DNA from: Prevotella sp. oral taxon 299 str. F0039
GTDB lineage: Bacteria; Bacteroidota; Bacteroidia; Bacteroidales; Bacteroidaceae
Assembly: GCF_000163055.2 (NCBI RefSeq)
Contig: NC_022111.1
Span: forward strand, 1,612,001 to 1,676,000
Reading direction: 5' to 3'
Length of the DNA stretch: 64,000 nt
A program made the position numbers and the translations under genes. Position 1 is the stretch's first letter; every line of letters starts with the position of its first letter. This document shows positions 50,104 to 59,816 of the stretch, piece by piece. A model generated the notes under the pieces. That model ran no database searches, was not told where the DNA came from, and saw only the letters and a program-made list of their open reading frames with translations.

Positions 50104-53100
50104 TTAATTTATATGATATTCTATTTGTTCACTTTGCTCAATATAACGCATAAAATAACGAGTTAGGTCCACACCTTGTGTCTGTGAACGCATCGTTAGC
50201 TTTGTGTTGTGTTCCTTATCTATAATCTGAAAGCACAATTCAACTTTTCCTTTGTTCTCCTCGGCAAGTGTAACGATGTCGGTAACAAGATTCTCGTCGA
50301 TATCATTACTGTCTATACTTAGTGTAATCTTCTGTATCTCAGTGTCTCTAACGGTTTGTAATAGTTTTATATCACTTACTTTAAAGTCGTAAACATCGCT
50401 ATTTCTAAACCTTTGAGTAGACTTTCCTCTCACCAAAATGGGGTAGCCTTCTTGCAACATTCCTTGCCATTTTGCCCAGTCTTCACCAAACAAAGCAAGT
50501 CTACCAGAGCCGTTAAAATCTTCAATAGTCACAAAGCCACAAGGCAAACCTTTCTTTGTTGTTCTTGCTTCAGATAAGGTTACGATACCTCCAAGGGCTA
50601 CATTTTCTTTAGAAGCAAGTGCCAAGTTGTCGGCAAGTTCATTGCAATTGGCATTACATAGGTTGTTAATTACCATGCTAAACTCGTCGAGTGGATGAGC
50701 AGAAAGGTAGATACCAATGCAATCTCGCTCTCTATTTAAAAGCTCAATGTGGCTCCATTCTTCCCATTCAGGAGGTGTTGGATGAGGTATTTCAGCTGCA
50801 TCATCACCGCCAAAGAGAGAGTTTTGCGATTGATTTTGCTCGCTTTGATAGCGTTGTCCATATCGAACTAGAAGGTCGATAAATGGTTCTCCCTTAATGT
50901 TTTTGGTGAGATATTGTTCTCGTTTCAATTCTTTAAAGCCGTCAAGTGCACCACTTAGAGCCAAAAGCTCAAGTGCTTTTTTGTTGACCGCATTGATATT
51001 TACACGTTCTATAAAGTCGTATATGTTTTTATAAGGACCATTTTTTGTGCGTTCTTCAACGATAGATTGAGCAGCAGCGTCGCCCATTCCCTTGATAGCA
51101 GATAGTCCAAAGCGAATAATTCCGTCTTTATTGGCACTAAATTTTTGTCTACTTTCATTTACATCAGGTCCTAAAACCTTGATACCAAGAGCCCTACACT
51201 CGTCTATAAACTTAATAACTTCGGTAATATTGTTCAAGTTTCGACTCAGAACAGCTGCCATATATTCAGCAGGGTAGTGTGCTTTTAGGTATGCAGTTTG
51301 AAAAGAAACCCACGAATAGCATGTTGCGTGGCTCTTATTAAAAGCATAAGAGGCAAACTTTTTCCAGTCTTCCCAAATCTTATTCAACACTTTTTGGTCG
51401 TGACCATTCTTCACTCCGCCCTCATAAAACAAGGTTTCGAGCTTGTCCATCTGTGCAATAAGTTTCTTACCCATTGCTTTTCGAAGCGTATCACTTTGTC
51501 CTCGTGTGAAACCTGCAAGCTGTCTTGCAAGCAACATCACCTGTTCTTGGTACACAGTGATGCCGTATGTATCCTTAAGATACTTCTCCATACAAGGAAT
51601 ATCGTATTGAATCTTGCTCGGATCTTTCTTTCTTTCAATGAAATCTGGAATGTAATCCATAGGTCCTGGACGATATAATGCGTTCATTGCGATGAGGTCT
51701 TCGAACACAGTTGGTTGCAAAGAACGTAAGTGTTTCTGCATACCTGGCGACTCAAACTGAAATGTTCCAATGGTTTTTCCTGCTGAATACAATTCGTAAG
51801 TCAAAGCATCGTCGATTGGAATATTATCCAAATCGATCTTAATTCCTTTAGTGAATTGAATATTATCCACCGCTTCTTTTAAGATAGAAAGGGTCTTTAA
51901 GCCCAAGAAGTCCATCTTAATAAGTCCTGTATCTTCAATAACATGACCGTCATATTGCGTACATCGCAACTTATGTCCAGGGTCTGTTTTGTCTTCTGCT
52001 ATAGATATGGGTACCCAATCGCTAATTGGGTCTCTACAAATAATAAAGCCACAGGCGTGCACACCCGTTCCTCTTACGGTTCCTTCGAGCTTCTTTGCAT
52101 ATTTAATTGTATTTCGAACCTTCTCATCTGGTGATTCTTCCGCTTGCTTAAGCTCTGGAATTGAAGCCACAGCATTCGTTAAATTCATCTTAAGGTCATT
52201 GGGAAGCTTGTCGGGAATGCTCTTACATAGGTAGTTAGCTTGGTCTAATGGAACCCTTTCAACACGTGCAACGTCTTTTAAAGAGTTCTTAGTAGCCATC
52301 GTTCCGTATGTAATAATGTGCGCACAGTTCTCGTGTCCGTATTTATTTTCAACCCATTCGAGCACAAGACCACGGCCGTCATCATCGAAGTCGGTATCAA
52401 TATCAGGCAAAGAGATACGATCGGGGTTCAAGAAACGCTCAAAAAGCAAATCGTATTTGATGGGGTCTATCTTTGTAATACCTAAACAATATGCCACAAC
52501 AGAGCCTGCTGCCGATCCTCTTCCTGGTCCAACCATCACCCCAAGTTCGTTTCTTGCGGTGTTAATAAAATCTTGTACGATCAAGAAGTAACCAGGGAAA
52601 CCCATTGTTTTCATGATATGTAGCTCGAACTTAATACGCTCGTCCACCTCATCAGTTAAAGGCTCGCCATATAATTTCTTTGCACCATCATAGGCAAGTT
52701 TTCCTAAATAGTCGGCTTCAAACTTAACTCTGTATAGTTTTTCAATACCTCCAAGTTTCTCAATCTTCTTCTTTCCCTCCTCAAGGGGTAGTGGGTTCTG
52801 GCCGTTTTCGTCAGAAGTAAACTCTTTAAAGAGGTCTTCTTCAGAAATAGAACTGCGCAAATCCTCTTCCGTTCCGAAGTCTTCTGGAATGGGATAGAAG
52901 GGCATAATGGGCGCATGGTCGATCGAATAGAGTTCAATTTTGTCCAAAATCTCGCAAGTGTTTTGCATTGCTTCAGGCAAATCACCAAAAACTTCGTTCA
53001 TTTCTTCTTTCGATTTAAACCACTCTTGTTTTGTATATAGAAGACGATTGGGGTCGTTCAAATCCTTATTGGTAGACAAACAGATAAGATGATCGTGTGC

Positions 53101-53814
53101 TTCCGCATCATCTTTTTCTATAAAATGCACGTCATTGGTGCATACAACCTTGATATCTAGCTCCTTTGCGATCTCCAAAAGAGCTTTGTTTGCTTTTTGT
53201 TGAAGTGGATATGTTTGTCTGTTAGCACGCTGACTTGGATCTTTTACTTCGTGTCTTTGAAGCTCAAGATAATAATCATCGCCGAAAACTCGTTTGAACC
53301 AGCGTGCGGCTTCACGGGCTCCTTCGTAGTCACCTTTTAATACTTTAGATGGAACTTCGCCCGCAATACATGCCGAACACACAATCAATCCTTCATGATA
53401 GCGTTCCAAATCTTCGTGATCGGTACGTGGACGCATGTAAAAACCATCAACCCAAGAGCGTGAAACCAACTTAATGAGGTTTTTATACCCTTGGAAATTC
53501 TTTGCAAGAACAATGAGGTGTTTACCTCCCATGTCTCCATTTTCCTTGATCTTGCTTTCCTTTTTATTTCTTGCAACATACATCTCACAACCAAGAATAG
53601 GCTTAAAAGGAGGCAGACCCTCTTCTTTTCTCTTGCCGTTTACCTTGTTACAATAGTTGTAAAATTCTTTTATTCCGAACATGTTTCCGTGGTCTGTTAT
53701 TGCCAAACCACGCATTCCGTTGTTAATTGCTTTATCAACTAACTTCTGAATATTCGACTGTCCGTCCAGAATAGAATAGTAAGTATGTACGTGTAAGTGA
53801 ACGAAATCTTCCAT
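50104..53814 (-). CDS. dnaE: DNA polymerase III alpha subunit
   Basis: 1236 residues. N-terminal PHP domain (HLHVHTYYSILDG at 6-18, ITDHGNMFG), the polymerase core with catalytic Asp at 471 and 473 in LPDIDTDFDDDG, GPGRGSAAGSVVAYCLGI before it, the fingers region (TYGITVYQEQVMLLARQLAGF), a helix-hairpin-helix stretch (IYDFIERVNINAVNKKALELL) and a C-terminal OB-fold (ENVALGGIVTLSEART). The replicative polymerase of the cell. Several PHP metal-binding positions (H7, H9, D41, H42) are kept. Confidence 0.97.
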   Translation of the reverse strand: MEDFVHLHVHTYYSILDGQSNIQKLVDKAINNGMRGLAITDHGNMFGIKEFYNYCNKVNGKRKEEGLPPFKPILGCEMYVARNKKESKIKENGDMGGKHLIVLAKNFQGYKNLIKLVSRSWVDGFYMRPRTDHEDLERYHEGLIVCSACIAGEVPSKVLKGDYEGAREAARWFKRVFGDDYYLELQRHEVKDPSQRANRQTYPLQQKANKALLEIAKELDIKVVCTNDVHFIEKDDAEAHDHLICLSTNKDLNDPNRLLYTKQEWFKSKEEMNEVFGDLPEAMQNTCEILDKIELYSIDHAPIMPFYPIPEDFGTEEDLRSSISEEDLFKEFTSDENGQNPLPLEEGKKKIEKLGGIEKLYRVKFEADYLGKLAYDGAKKLYGEPLTDEVDERIKFELHIMKTMGFPGYFLIVQDFINTARNELGVMVGPGRGSAAGSVVAYCLGITKIDPIKYDLLFERFLNPDRISLPDIDTDFDDDGRGLVLEWVENKYGHENCAHIITYGTMATKNSLKDVARVERVPLDQANYLCKSIPDKLPNDLKMNLTNAVASIPELKQAEESPDEKVRNTIKYAKKLEGTVRGTGVHACGFIICRDPISDWVPISIAEDKTDPGHKLRCTQYDGHVIEDTGLIKMDFLGLKTLSILKEAVDNIQFTKGIKIDLDNIPIDDALTYELYSAGKTIGTFQFESPGMQKHLRSLQPTVFEDLIAMNALYRPGPMDYIPDFIERKKDPSKIQYDIPCMEKYLKDTYGITVYQEQVMLLARQLAGFTRGQSDTLRKAMGKKLIAQMDKLETLFYEGGVKNGHDQKVLNKIWEDWKKFASYAFNKSHATCYSWVSFQTAYLKAHYPAEYMAAVLSRNLNNITEVIKFIDECRALGIKVLGPDVNESRQKFSANKDGIIRFGLSAIKGMGDAAAQSIVEERTKNGPYKNIYDFIERVNINAVNKKALELLALSGALDGFKELKREQYLTKNIKGEPFIDLLVRYGQRYQSEQNQSQNSLFGGDDAAEIPHPTPPEWEEWSHIELLNRERDCIGIYLSAHPLDEFSMVINNLCNANCNELADNLALASKENVALGGIVTLSEARTTKKGLPCGFVTIEDFNGSGRLALFGEDWAKWQGMLQEGYPILVRGKSTQRFRNSDVYDFKVSDIKLLQTVRDTEIQKITLSIDSNDIDENLVTDIVTLAEENKGKVELCFQIIDKEHNTKLTMRSQTQGVDLTRYFMRYIEQSEQIEYHIN

Positions 53815-53884
53815 AAATATCTTTCAAATGGGATGTAAAATTACTTCTTTACATTGGAATGGCAAAAGAATGGTATTAAAAAAG

Positions 53885-53915
53885 TTTGTAGAATGAATAA
53901 AAACACCTATCTTTG
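53885..53915 (+). promoter_or_regulatory. Promoter of psd-pssA
   Basis: TTTG at 53885-53888, 19-bp spacer, TATCTTTG at 53908-53915, 26 bp before the psd ATG. Confidence 0.72.
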
Positions 53916-53941
53916 CATAAATAATAAGAGATCTTGTTACT

Positions 53942-54637
53942 ATGATTAAAAAGATAAAAAAGCTAAAGAAAATAAAGATACATCATGAGGGAACTGATAC
54001 TCTCATCTATAGTTTTATTGCACTTGCTACTATTTCTATTTTACTTTGGCGTTTCATTGATACTAAGATTCCTTTTGGGATATTCACTACTATTGGAACA
54101 ATTGCCTATCTCATTGTACTTAATTTTTATCGTTGTCCTATTCGTTATTTTGGAGAAGAGGACACAGAAGGTATCGTTGTAGCTCCTGCAGACGGCAAGA
54201 TTGTTGTGATAGAAGAAGTAGAAGAAAATCAATACTTCCATGAAAAGAGACTCATGGTAAGTATCTTTATGAATCTTTTCAATGTTCATGCGAATTGGTT
54301 CCCTGTAGATGGCAAGGTAAAGCTTATTCGTCACTTCGATGGTAACTTCCATAAAGCATGGCTTCCCAAAGCAAGTGAGGAAAATGAACATGCAGATGTG
54401 TTGATAACAACACCTGAAGGACAAGACATTTTATGCCGACAAATAGCAGGAGCAATGGCTCGTCGTATTGTAACTTATGCACGAGAAGGCGAAGATTGCT
54501 ATATAGATGAGCACTTAGGCTTTATTAAATTAGGCTCACGAGTAGACCTTTACCTACCAATTGGTAGTGAGATTTGTGTCAAGATGGGTCAAAAAACAAC
54601 TGGAAATCAAACAATAATAGCAAAGCTTAAATCATAG
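53942..54637 (+). CDS. psd: Phosphatidylserine decarboxylase (short, Psd-A type)
   Basis: 231 residues. Two N-terminal membrane segments (about 19-37 and 44-62), then [23 protein letters not shown] and the self-cleavage site LGSR with G198-S199, where Ser becomes the pyruvoyl group of the small subunit. Converts phosphatidylserine to phosphatidylethanolamine at the inner membrane. pssA, the enzyme making the substrate, follows 33 bp later. Confidence 0.95.
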   Translation: MIKKIKKLKKIKIHHEGTDTLIYSFIALATISILLWRFIDTKIPFGIFTTIGTIAYLIVLNFYRCPIRYFGEEDTEGIVVAPADGKIVVIEEVEENQYFHEKRLMVSIFMNLFNVHANWFPVDGKVKLIRHFDGNFHKAWLPKASEENEHADVLITTPEGQDILCRQIAGAMARRIVTYAREGEDCYIDEHLGFIKLGSRVDLYLPIGSEICVKMGQKTTGNQTIIAKLKS

Positions 54638-54670
54638 AAAAGCCAAGAAAGGGGCATTGTTAAATAGAAG

Positions 54671-55411
54671 ATGATCAATAGTTTGAAGAAGAACATACCC
54701 AACATGCTAACATGTTGCAATCTTATTTCTGGATGTATTGCCGTGTATTTTGCATTTGGAGCACATTTCAAGGAAGCTTTTTTATTTATTATCATAGGTG
54801 CAATATTCGATTTTTTTGATGGAATGGTTGCACGTTTACTTCACGTATCATCTCCAATTGGAAAAGAGTTAGATTCATTAGCAGATGTAGTTACATTTGG
54901 AGTAGCTCCTGCAACAATGATATTTACCGAATTAACAGCACTAACTTCCTCTTGTTTTGCAACCGCATCGTGTGGCTCTTACTGCTCAATGATGCAACCT
55001 ATATTGCCTTTTGTGGCATTTATTTTAGCTGCTTTTTCAGCCCTTCGACTTGCAAAATTCAACTTAGACGAGCGTCAAACTACCTCATTCATTGGTCTTC
55101 CAACACCAGCAAACGCCCTCTTTTGGTCGTCGTTGCTAGTTGCTCATAGCACAACCATCGAGACATTCTCGTTCGCTCGTCAGCTTATAATAGCCCTTCT
55201 TTTCATCACTTCTTATCTATTAGTATGCGAACTGCCCATGTTTGCACTAAAGTTTAAGACCTATGCGTTTGCAGAAAACAAACTTAAATATGGCTTCGTA
55301 GCATTCTCTATCATTGTGTTCGCCCTAACAGGTATCATCAATGGCTTTTGGATAGTTATTGCTTGTTATGTTGCTCTTTCTGCATTTGTAGCATTGATAG
55401 AGAAGAAATAA
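54671..55411 (+). CDS. pssA: CDP-diacylglycerol-serine O-phosphatidyltransferase
   Basis: 246 residues with about seven membrane segments. The CDP-alcohol phosphotransferase motif DG-x2-AR-x8-G-x3-D-x3-D is present as FFDGMVARLLHVSSPIGKE followed by LDSLADV (residues about 48-74). Makes phosphatidylserine from CDP-DAG and serine. Operon with psd upstream and the DUF4834 gene downstream. Confidence 0.94.
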   Translation: MINSLKKNIPNMLTCCNLISGCIAVYFAFGAHFKEAFLFIIIGAIFDFFDGMVARLLHVSSPIGKELDSLADVVTFGVAPATMIFTELTALTSSCFATASCGSYCSMMQPILPFVAFILAAFSALRLAKFNLDERQTTSFIGLPTPANALFWSSLLVAHSTTIETFSFARQLIIALLFITSYLLVCELPMFALKFKTYAFAENKLKYGFVAFSIIVFALTGIINGFWIVIACYVALSAFVALIEKK

Positions 55412-55441
55412 GCGATAATTTTTCATCTTTGTTTTTAGGAT

Positions 55442-55711
55442 ATGGCAACTTTTTTGAGTTTTATTTTCTACTTATTTTTATCAGGACTTATCTTTATTGG
55501 AATGATTCTCTTCATTCTTTATCGCCGAGTGAAGAACGTTACCAATATGTTTAATAAGCAACGACACTCTACACAACAGCAAGAAAGACAAAGAACCTAT
55601 CGTTCTGATAGTGGAGAAACAGTTGTAGACTATCGCAATACACAAGAAACCGATCGCAAAATCTTTAGAAAAGAAGAGGGCGAATATGTGGATTATGAGG
55701 AAGAGAAATAA
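55442..55711 (+). CDS. DUF4834 family small membrane protein
   Basis: 89 residues. One N-terminal membrane helix (about 4-26, FLSFIFYLFLSGLIFIGMI) followed by a charged tail (RQRTYRSDSGETVVDYRN) ending EYVDYEEEK. It matches my recollection of DUF4834, which follows pssA in Bacteroidales. Role unknown. Confidence 0.75.
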   Translation: MATFLSFIFYLFLSGLIFIGMILFILYRRVKNVTNMFNKQRHSTQQQERQRTYRSDSGETVVDYRNTQETDRKIFRKEEGEYVDYEEEK

Positions 55712-56132
55712 TCAATAATATTTTACCCCATTTTATTTTTCATTTTAATACTTATGGTTTATTAGCTATAAGCTCTTCTTTTGGTGCATAATAATATATT
55801 TTTCTTTCTTAACTCCAATGGGGAGGACTTGAAAAGTCAATGCTTTTACCCTCTTTTCTCAATGCTTTTGCGTTCTAATTCCATAACTTTTACACCGCAA
55901 TAGCAATCATTTTATTTTTACATTCCATCTCCTTTGTACTGCAAGAACTTTCATCTTCTATTGTTATATATCCTTCGTTTGCATTGAAGAATGGTATGAA
56001 CACAAATAAAATGTCTATAGATGTAGATGAAGAGGATAAAAGAATAGGGGAGAATAACATCTTTGGGAGTGAGAAAGAGGAGGCTAATAGTTGGATAGAG
56101 TAAAGAAAGGAGCTGGTTTTAAGGTAAAAGAA
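55712..56132. other. Convergent gene-free stretch with array F
   Basis: About 420 bp between the DUF4834 gene and the pyrH terminator. It holds the longest regular 22-bp array (55816-55947), with a probable further unit near 55773. The rest (55950-56130) is purine-rich on the plus strand with no coding frame. Confidence 0.55.
55816..55947. repeat. 22-bp unit array F (6 units in register)
   Basis: Units at 55816, 55838, 55860, 55882, 55904 and 55926, all exactly 22 bp. The second and third both begin CAATGCTTTT, while the variable middles differ completely. Confidence 0.87.
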
Positions 56133-56187
56133 AATCCGTTAAGTTGAGCAAACTGAACTTGTAAAGCATTGCGCAACCTAACGGATT
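56133..56187 (-). terminator. Probable terminator of pyrH
   Basis: AATCCGTTAAGTTG (56133-56146) and CAACCTAACGGATT (56174-56187) form a long stem with one A-C mismatch and a 27-nt loop. On the minus strand it runs into TTCTTTTACC. It starts 29 bp after the pyrH stop. Confidence 0.7.
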
Positions 56188-56215
56188 GAAATGAAATAAT
56201 GGTTGAAGAGCCTAT

Positions 56216-56926
56216 TTAGTTGTGCACATAAGTACCAATATCTTCTCCCTCGATCACCTTCTTAAGGTTACCAACAACGTCCATATTGAAAACATAAATA
56301 GGTAGGTTGTTTTCCTTACACATCGTTGTTGCAGTGAGGTCCATCACCTTTAACCCCTTAGTATATATCTCATCGTATGTTATTTCGCTAAACTTTGTAG
56401 CTGTAGGGTCTTTCTCTGGATCGGCAGTATAAATGCCATCCACTCTTGTGCCCTTTAACATTACGTCTGCTTCAATCTCAATTCCACGCAAAGAAGAACC
56501 AGTGTCGGTAGTGAAATAAGGGCTACCTGTGCCTGCAGAGAAGATACAAACATATCCATCTTCCATGCTTTCAATGGCTTTCCACTTTGTGTAGAACTCG
56601 CCAATAGGCTCCATTCTGATGGCGGTCAATACTCTGTTCTTAACGCCCAATGCGCCAAGTGCACTACTTAAAGCAAGCGAATTGATTACAGTTGCACACA
56701 TACCCATTTGATCTCCCTTTACTCTATCGAAGCCTTTAGATGCTCCACTTAATCCTCTAAAGATGTTTCCACCTCCGATAACGATACCAATTTGCACGCC
56801 CATCTCGTGTATTTCTTTAATTTGTTGAGCGTAATCTTGTAGTCGTTGTGAATCAATTCCATAGCCTTGGTTGCCCATTAGACTCTCACCACTAAGCTTT
56901 AAAAGAATTCTTTTGTATCTTGCCAT
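56216..56926 (-). CDS. pyrH: UMP kinase
   Basis: 236 residues. Amino-acid-kinase fold: RILLKLSGESLMG at the N terminus, IVIGGGNIFRG, GDQMGMCATVINSLAL and the late DLTATTMCKENNLPIYVFN. Phosphorylates UMP to UDP in pyrimidine nucleotide synthesis. Leftward, downstream of birA (45-bp gap) and probably in the group yraN-birA-pyrH. Confidence 0.95.
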   Translation of the reverse strand: MARYKRILLKLSGESLMGNQGYGIDSQRLQDYAQQIKEIHEMGVQIGIVIGGGNIFRGLSGASKGFDRVKGDQMGMCATVINSLALSSALGALGVKNRVLTAIRMEPIGEFYTKWKAIESMEDGYVCIFSAGTGSPYFTTDTGSSLRGIEIEADVMLKGTRVDGIYTADPEKDPTATKFSEITYDEIYTKGLKVMDLTATTMCKENNLPIYVFNMDVVGNLKKVIEGEDIGTYVHN

Positions 56927-56971
56927 ATTCTAATTATATTTATTTTGTCTTTTGATTGGTTTTGCTTTGTT

Positions 56972-57709
56972 TTATTGAGGGAGCACAAATTGCACTTCTT
57001 TTTGTTCATATTCTCTCACTCTTCCTTCTGTATCTTTCAAACAAAGATGTCCGTTATCTTTTATTCCCACAATTTCTGCTTCGAATAATCCATCTTTATC
57101 TCGGTAAGGGAAGATGCCTTTAGAACGATATAGCACGTTCATATATTGCAATTTTACTGAGTTATAATATCCAAGGCGCAACTGATCGTAATATTTTCGG
57201 AAAGCTTTTAAGGTCTTTGCCAATACTATTGAAAGCTTGGTTTCGTTGTTAATGATGTTGATAAGCGAAATGGGGTTGGGTGCATCACTAACAAATTCTT
57301 TTTGGTTAACATTGATTCCAATGCCAAAAATACAACGAGTGATGATTTGAGAGTTGACACTTGTTTCGATAAGTGTACCGCTAATCTTTTTATCTTTATA
57401 GTAAACATCATTGGGCCACTTAAGAGTTATATCTTTAGAGTAACGACTTAAAGCATCATGAATAGCCAAAGCGACAATAATTGACAAATAAAAATTGAGA
57501 TGAAGAGGCACCTGTGGGCGGGTGATATCAAGCGAAAAGGTGAGGTTTTTACCCTCTTCACTCTCCCAAGAGTTGCTTCCTTGACCTCTTCCTGCGCTTT
57601 GAGCACGAGCAACTATCACTTTCATTAAATTGCTTGGAGGAGCAGACTGTTGAGAAAAATAACTGTTTGTTGATTCTGTTTTGTCAATGTAATCAATGTG
57701 AATCTTCAT
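56972..57709 (-). CDS. birA: Biotin-[acetyl-CoA carboxylase] ligase
   Basis: 245 residues, catalytic form only, with no N-terminal DNA-binding domain, so it is unlikely to be a repressor. Motifs: TESTNSYFSQ, ARAQSAGRGQGSNSWES (biotinyl-AMP loop), LKWPNDVYYKDKKISGTLIE and FGIGINVN. Attaches biotin to carboxylase carrier proteins. 8 bp after the yraN-type gene, so one transcript. Confidence 0.93.
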   Translation of the reverse strand: MKIHIDYIDKTESTNSYFSQQSAPPSNLMKVIVARAQSAGRGQGSNSWESEEGKNLTFSLDITRPQVPLHLNFYLSIIVALAIHDALSRYSKDITLKWPNDVYYKDKKISGTLIETSVNSQIITRCIFGIGINVNQKEFVSDAPNPISLINIINNETKLSIVLAKTLKAFRKYYDQLRLGYYNSVKLQYMNVLYRSKGIFPYRDKDGLFEAEIVGIKDNGHLCLKDTEGRVREYEQKEVQFVLPQ

Positions 57710-57717
57710 AATAGAAT

Positions 57718-58092
57718 TTATATTAACATGGGGTTAAACGCATCTTCAATATGTTCTATCTTGGCATTGTGTTCGTTATGCCCTATAACGGATATGATAT
57801 CGAATCGTAATTCATAGCTAATATTGCGCTCTTTAACATAAGTATTGGCTGCAATTGCAATGTTTTTTATCTTTCTTTTGTCTACGGCTTGAGTTGGGTG
57901 AGTGATCGTTTCGTCGGTTCTTGTTTTGACTTCTACGAAAACAAGGATGTTGTGTTGTGGATTAAAGGCAATGATATCGATGTCACGTTTACCATAATGC
58001 CAATCTCTTTCACAAATACTGTAGCCTTTATTCTCTAAGAATTTCGCCGCCAAAGCTTCGCCCCAGTGTCCTAGCTCGTTATGTTTTGCCAT
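57718..58092 (-). CDS. YraN/UPF0102 family nuclease-like protein
   Basis: 124 residues with a restriction-endonuclease-like core: HNELGHWGEALAAKFLENKGYSI, then DIDIIAFN and VFVEVKTRTDE, which supply the D-(x)n-ExK triad. The family is widespread, and its physiological role is unclear (suggested Holliday-junction or DNA-processing function). First gene leftward of the birA-pyrH group. Confidence 0.87.
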   Translation of the reverse strand: MAKHNELGHWGEALAAKFLENKGYSICERDWHYGKRDIDIIAFNPQHNILVFVEVKTRTDETITHPTQAVDKRKIKNIAIAANTYVKERNISYELRFDIISVIGHNEHNAKIEHIEDAFNPMLI

Positions 58093-58158
58093 GAATAAAT
58101 GTAATTACTATATCATTACAAATTTACAATAATATTCTAGATAACCAAAATAAAGCAC

Positions 58159-58166
58159 TACTTTTG
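58159..58166 (+). promoter_or_regulatory. Predicted -7 box of tadA
   Basis: TACTTTTG fits TAnnTTTG, 25 bp before the ATG at 58192. Confidence 0.55.
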
Positions 58167-58191
58167 CAATATAATAACACAAGAAACACGA

Positions 58192-58641
58192 ATGATTGAA
58201 CAGCAAGTGAAAGGTGATGAGTGGTTTATGACTAAGGCTTTGGAACAAGCTCAGCTTGCTTTAGAGGCAGGAGAGATACCTGTTGGAGCTGTGGTTGTGG
58301 CTAAAGATAAGATTATTGCACGCTCGCATAACCTTACTGAGATGCTTTGTGATGTCACTGCTCATGCCGAAATGCAGGCCATTACATCTGGAACAAACTC
58401 GTTAGGAGGTAAGTATTTAAACGAATGCACATTATATGTAACGCTGGAACCATGCGTTATGTGCGCTGGAGCGATAGGTTGGTCGCAGCTAGGACGCCTT
58501 GTTTATGGTGCAAGTGACGACAAACGAGGTTTTATGCGCTTTGCTCCTAATGCCTTACACCCTAAGACTAAGGTGACGAAAGGGGTGATGGAAGAAGAAT
58601 GTAAGACGATTATTCAAAACTTTTTCAGAAGTAAACGATAA
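58192..58641 (+). CDS. tadA: tRNA-specific adenosine deaminase
   Basis: 149 residues. Zinc-dependent deaminase with HAEMQAI (catalytic Glu) and TLEPCVMCAGAI (PCxxC). Deaminates A34 of tRNA-Arg(ACG) to inosine. The N-terminal segment DEWFMTKALEQAQLALEAGEIPVGAVVV is typical. Single rightward gene between two leftward groups. Confidence 0.94.
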   Translation: MIEQQVKGDEWFMTKALEQAQLALEAGEIPVGAVVVAKDKIIARSHNLTEMLCDVTAHAEMQAITSGTNSLGGKYLNECTLYVTLEPCVMCAGAIGWSQLGRLVYGASDDKRGFMRFAPNALHPKTKVTKGVMEEECKTIIQNFFRSKR

Positions 58642-58689
58642 CCCATCTCTATTCCCTTGATTTGAAATAGGGGAGTTACTGAAACGAAT

Positions 58690-58730
58690 AAAGGTGATAG
58701 AATGTATGTAAAAATTCTATCACCTTTATC
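58690..58730. terminator. Bidirectional terminator between tadA and the 127-aa gene
   Basis: AAAGGTGATAGAAT pairs perfectly with ATTCTATCACCTTT over 14 bp around a 10-nt loop. It lies between the convergent genes and could serve both. Confidence 0.75.
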
Positions 58731-58743
58731 AATATATTTTCTT

Positions 58744-59127
58744 TTAGTCTTTCAAAAGCTTTTTGTGTGCTGCCTCAAATGCAGGTGGATATTTTCCAAT
58801 AAAGCAAAGATTAACTAAGCAATTGGCTGCAACTTCAGCGTCACTCAATGTAACTCCTTTGGCTCTTGATACACTCTTGCCTAGTGCAACCTGCCATGTT
58901 GTTCTGAAGTTGTTATCGTCTGCACCCATATAGGTCTCTCCATTCGCTTTATTATCTATAATTTTGTATAGAATTCCTTTCTTACTTGGAATGGGTTCTA
59001 GCTCAAGTAATATGTCGTAAGCAACTTTCAAAGGCTCACGATATTTGCTTGTTCCTGGAAACATTTCGTTGATTACGGGCATAATCTCTTCAAATTCGTA
59101 TGCCTGAAATAATTGTTTTAATTTCAT
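58744..59127 (-). CDS. Hypothetical protein (127 aa)
   Basis: 127 residues, soluble, no signal peptide. Starts MKLKQLFQAYEFEEIMPVINEMFPG and has a helical C terminus (LSDAEVAANCLVNLCFIGKYPP). It resembles a Bacteroidales-restricted family with the opening MKLKxLFxxxxFxEI, whose name I cannot give with certainty. It lies between tadA and ribH with terminators on both sides, so it is monocistronic. Confidence 0.7.
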   Translation of the reverse strand: MKLKQLFQAYEFEEIMPVINEMFPGTSKYREPLKVAYDILLELEPIPSKKGILYKIIDNKANGETYMGADDNNFRTTWQVALGKSVSRAKGVTLSDAEVAANCLVNLCFIGKYPPAFEAAHKKLLKD

Positions 59128-59236
59128 ATCCTTGTTATTTCTTTTGTGTTGTTGATGAATAAAGAATGTGGCTCAATATATAATTTGCGAGTGCAATGCG
59201 TTGAGGTTGATTTGTAAAAAGTTGACTTCTTGAAAC

Positions 59237-59276
59237 AAAGTAGGGCAGAACATAATAGAACTGCCCTACTTTTTAT
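59237..59276. terminator. Terminator downstream of ribH
   Basis: AAAGTAGGGCAG pairs perfectly with CTGCCCTACTTT, 12 bp with a 12-nt loop, T-rich on either strand. It ends the leftward ribH transcript 58 bp after its stop. Confidence 0.8.
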
Positions 59277-59334
59277 TCTTTACTCTATTGTTTGTTCTTT
59301 TGAGTTGGTGCCTTTGTGTGTTGCAATAGTGGTT

Positions 59335-59811
59335 TTAAAATTTAGCCATCTTTATCGCATCTACTGCACATTCGTCACCTTTGTTACCTAATTTACCGCC
59401 AGCTCTGTCTAAAGCTTGCTGCAAATTGTCGGTAGTTAATAAGCCATAGATAATGGGAATCTCGCTAGTTGTATTCAAACGAGCTATTCCTGTGGTTACA
59501 CCTTGGCAGATATAATCGAAGTGAGGCGTATCTCCTTTGATTACAGAGCCTAACACTATGAGTGCATCATATCCTCCATTGAGAACCATTTGATGTGCTC
59601 CATAGATCAATTCGAAGCTTCCTGGAACTGTTTTTACATGGATATTCTCAGGAATTGCACCATGTTTCTCAAGCGTATTTACCGCACCTTCTAATAAAGC
59701 TCCTGTGATTTCAGGATTCCATTCTGATACAACTATACCGAAACACATATTACTAGCGTCTGGAACTGTAGCCGCATCATAGCTTGATAAGTTTCTTAAT
59801 GCTGTTGCCAT
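59335..59811 (-). CDS. ribH: 6,7-dimethyl-8-ribityllumazine synthase
   Basis: 158 residues. [47 protein letters not shown] (catalytic His) and [26 protein letters not shown] are the family's core. Condenses the DHBP product of RibBA with the pyrimidine precursor in riboflavin synthesis. 5 bp after the TPR membrane protein gene, so the two are cotranscribed. Confidence 0.95.
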   Translation of the reverse strand: MATALRNLSSYDAATVPDASNMCFGIVVSEWNPEITGALLEGAVNTLEKHGAIPENIHVKTVPGSFELIYGAHQMVLNGGYDALIVLGSVIKGDTPHFDYICQGVTTGIARLNTTSEIPIIYGLLTTDNLQQALDRAGGKLGNKGDECAVDAIKMAKF

Positions 59812-59816
59812 CCTTA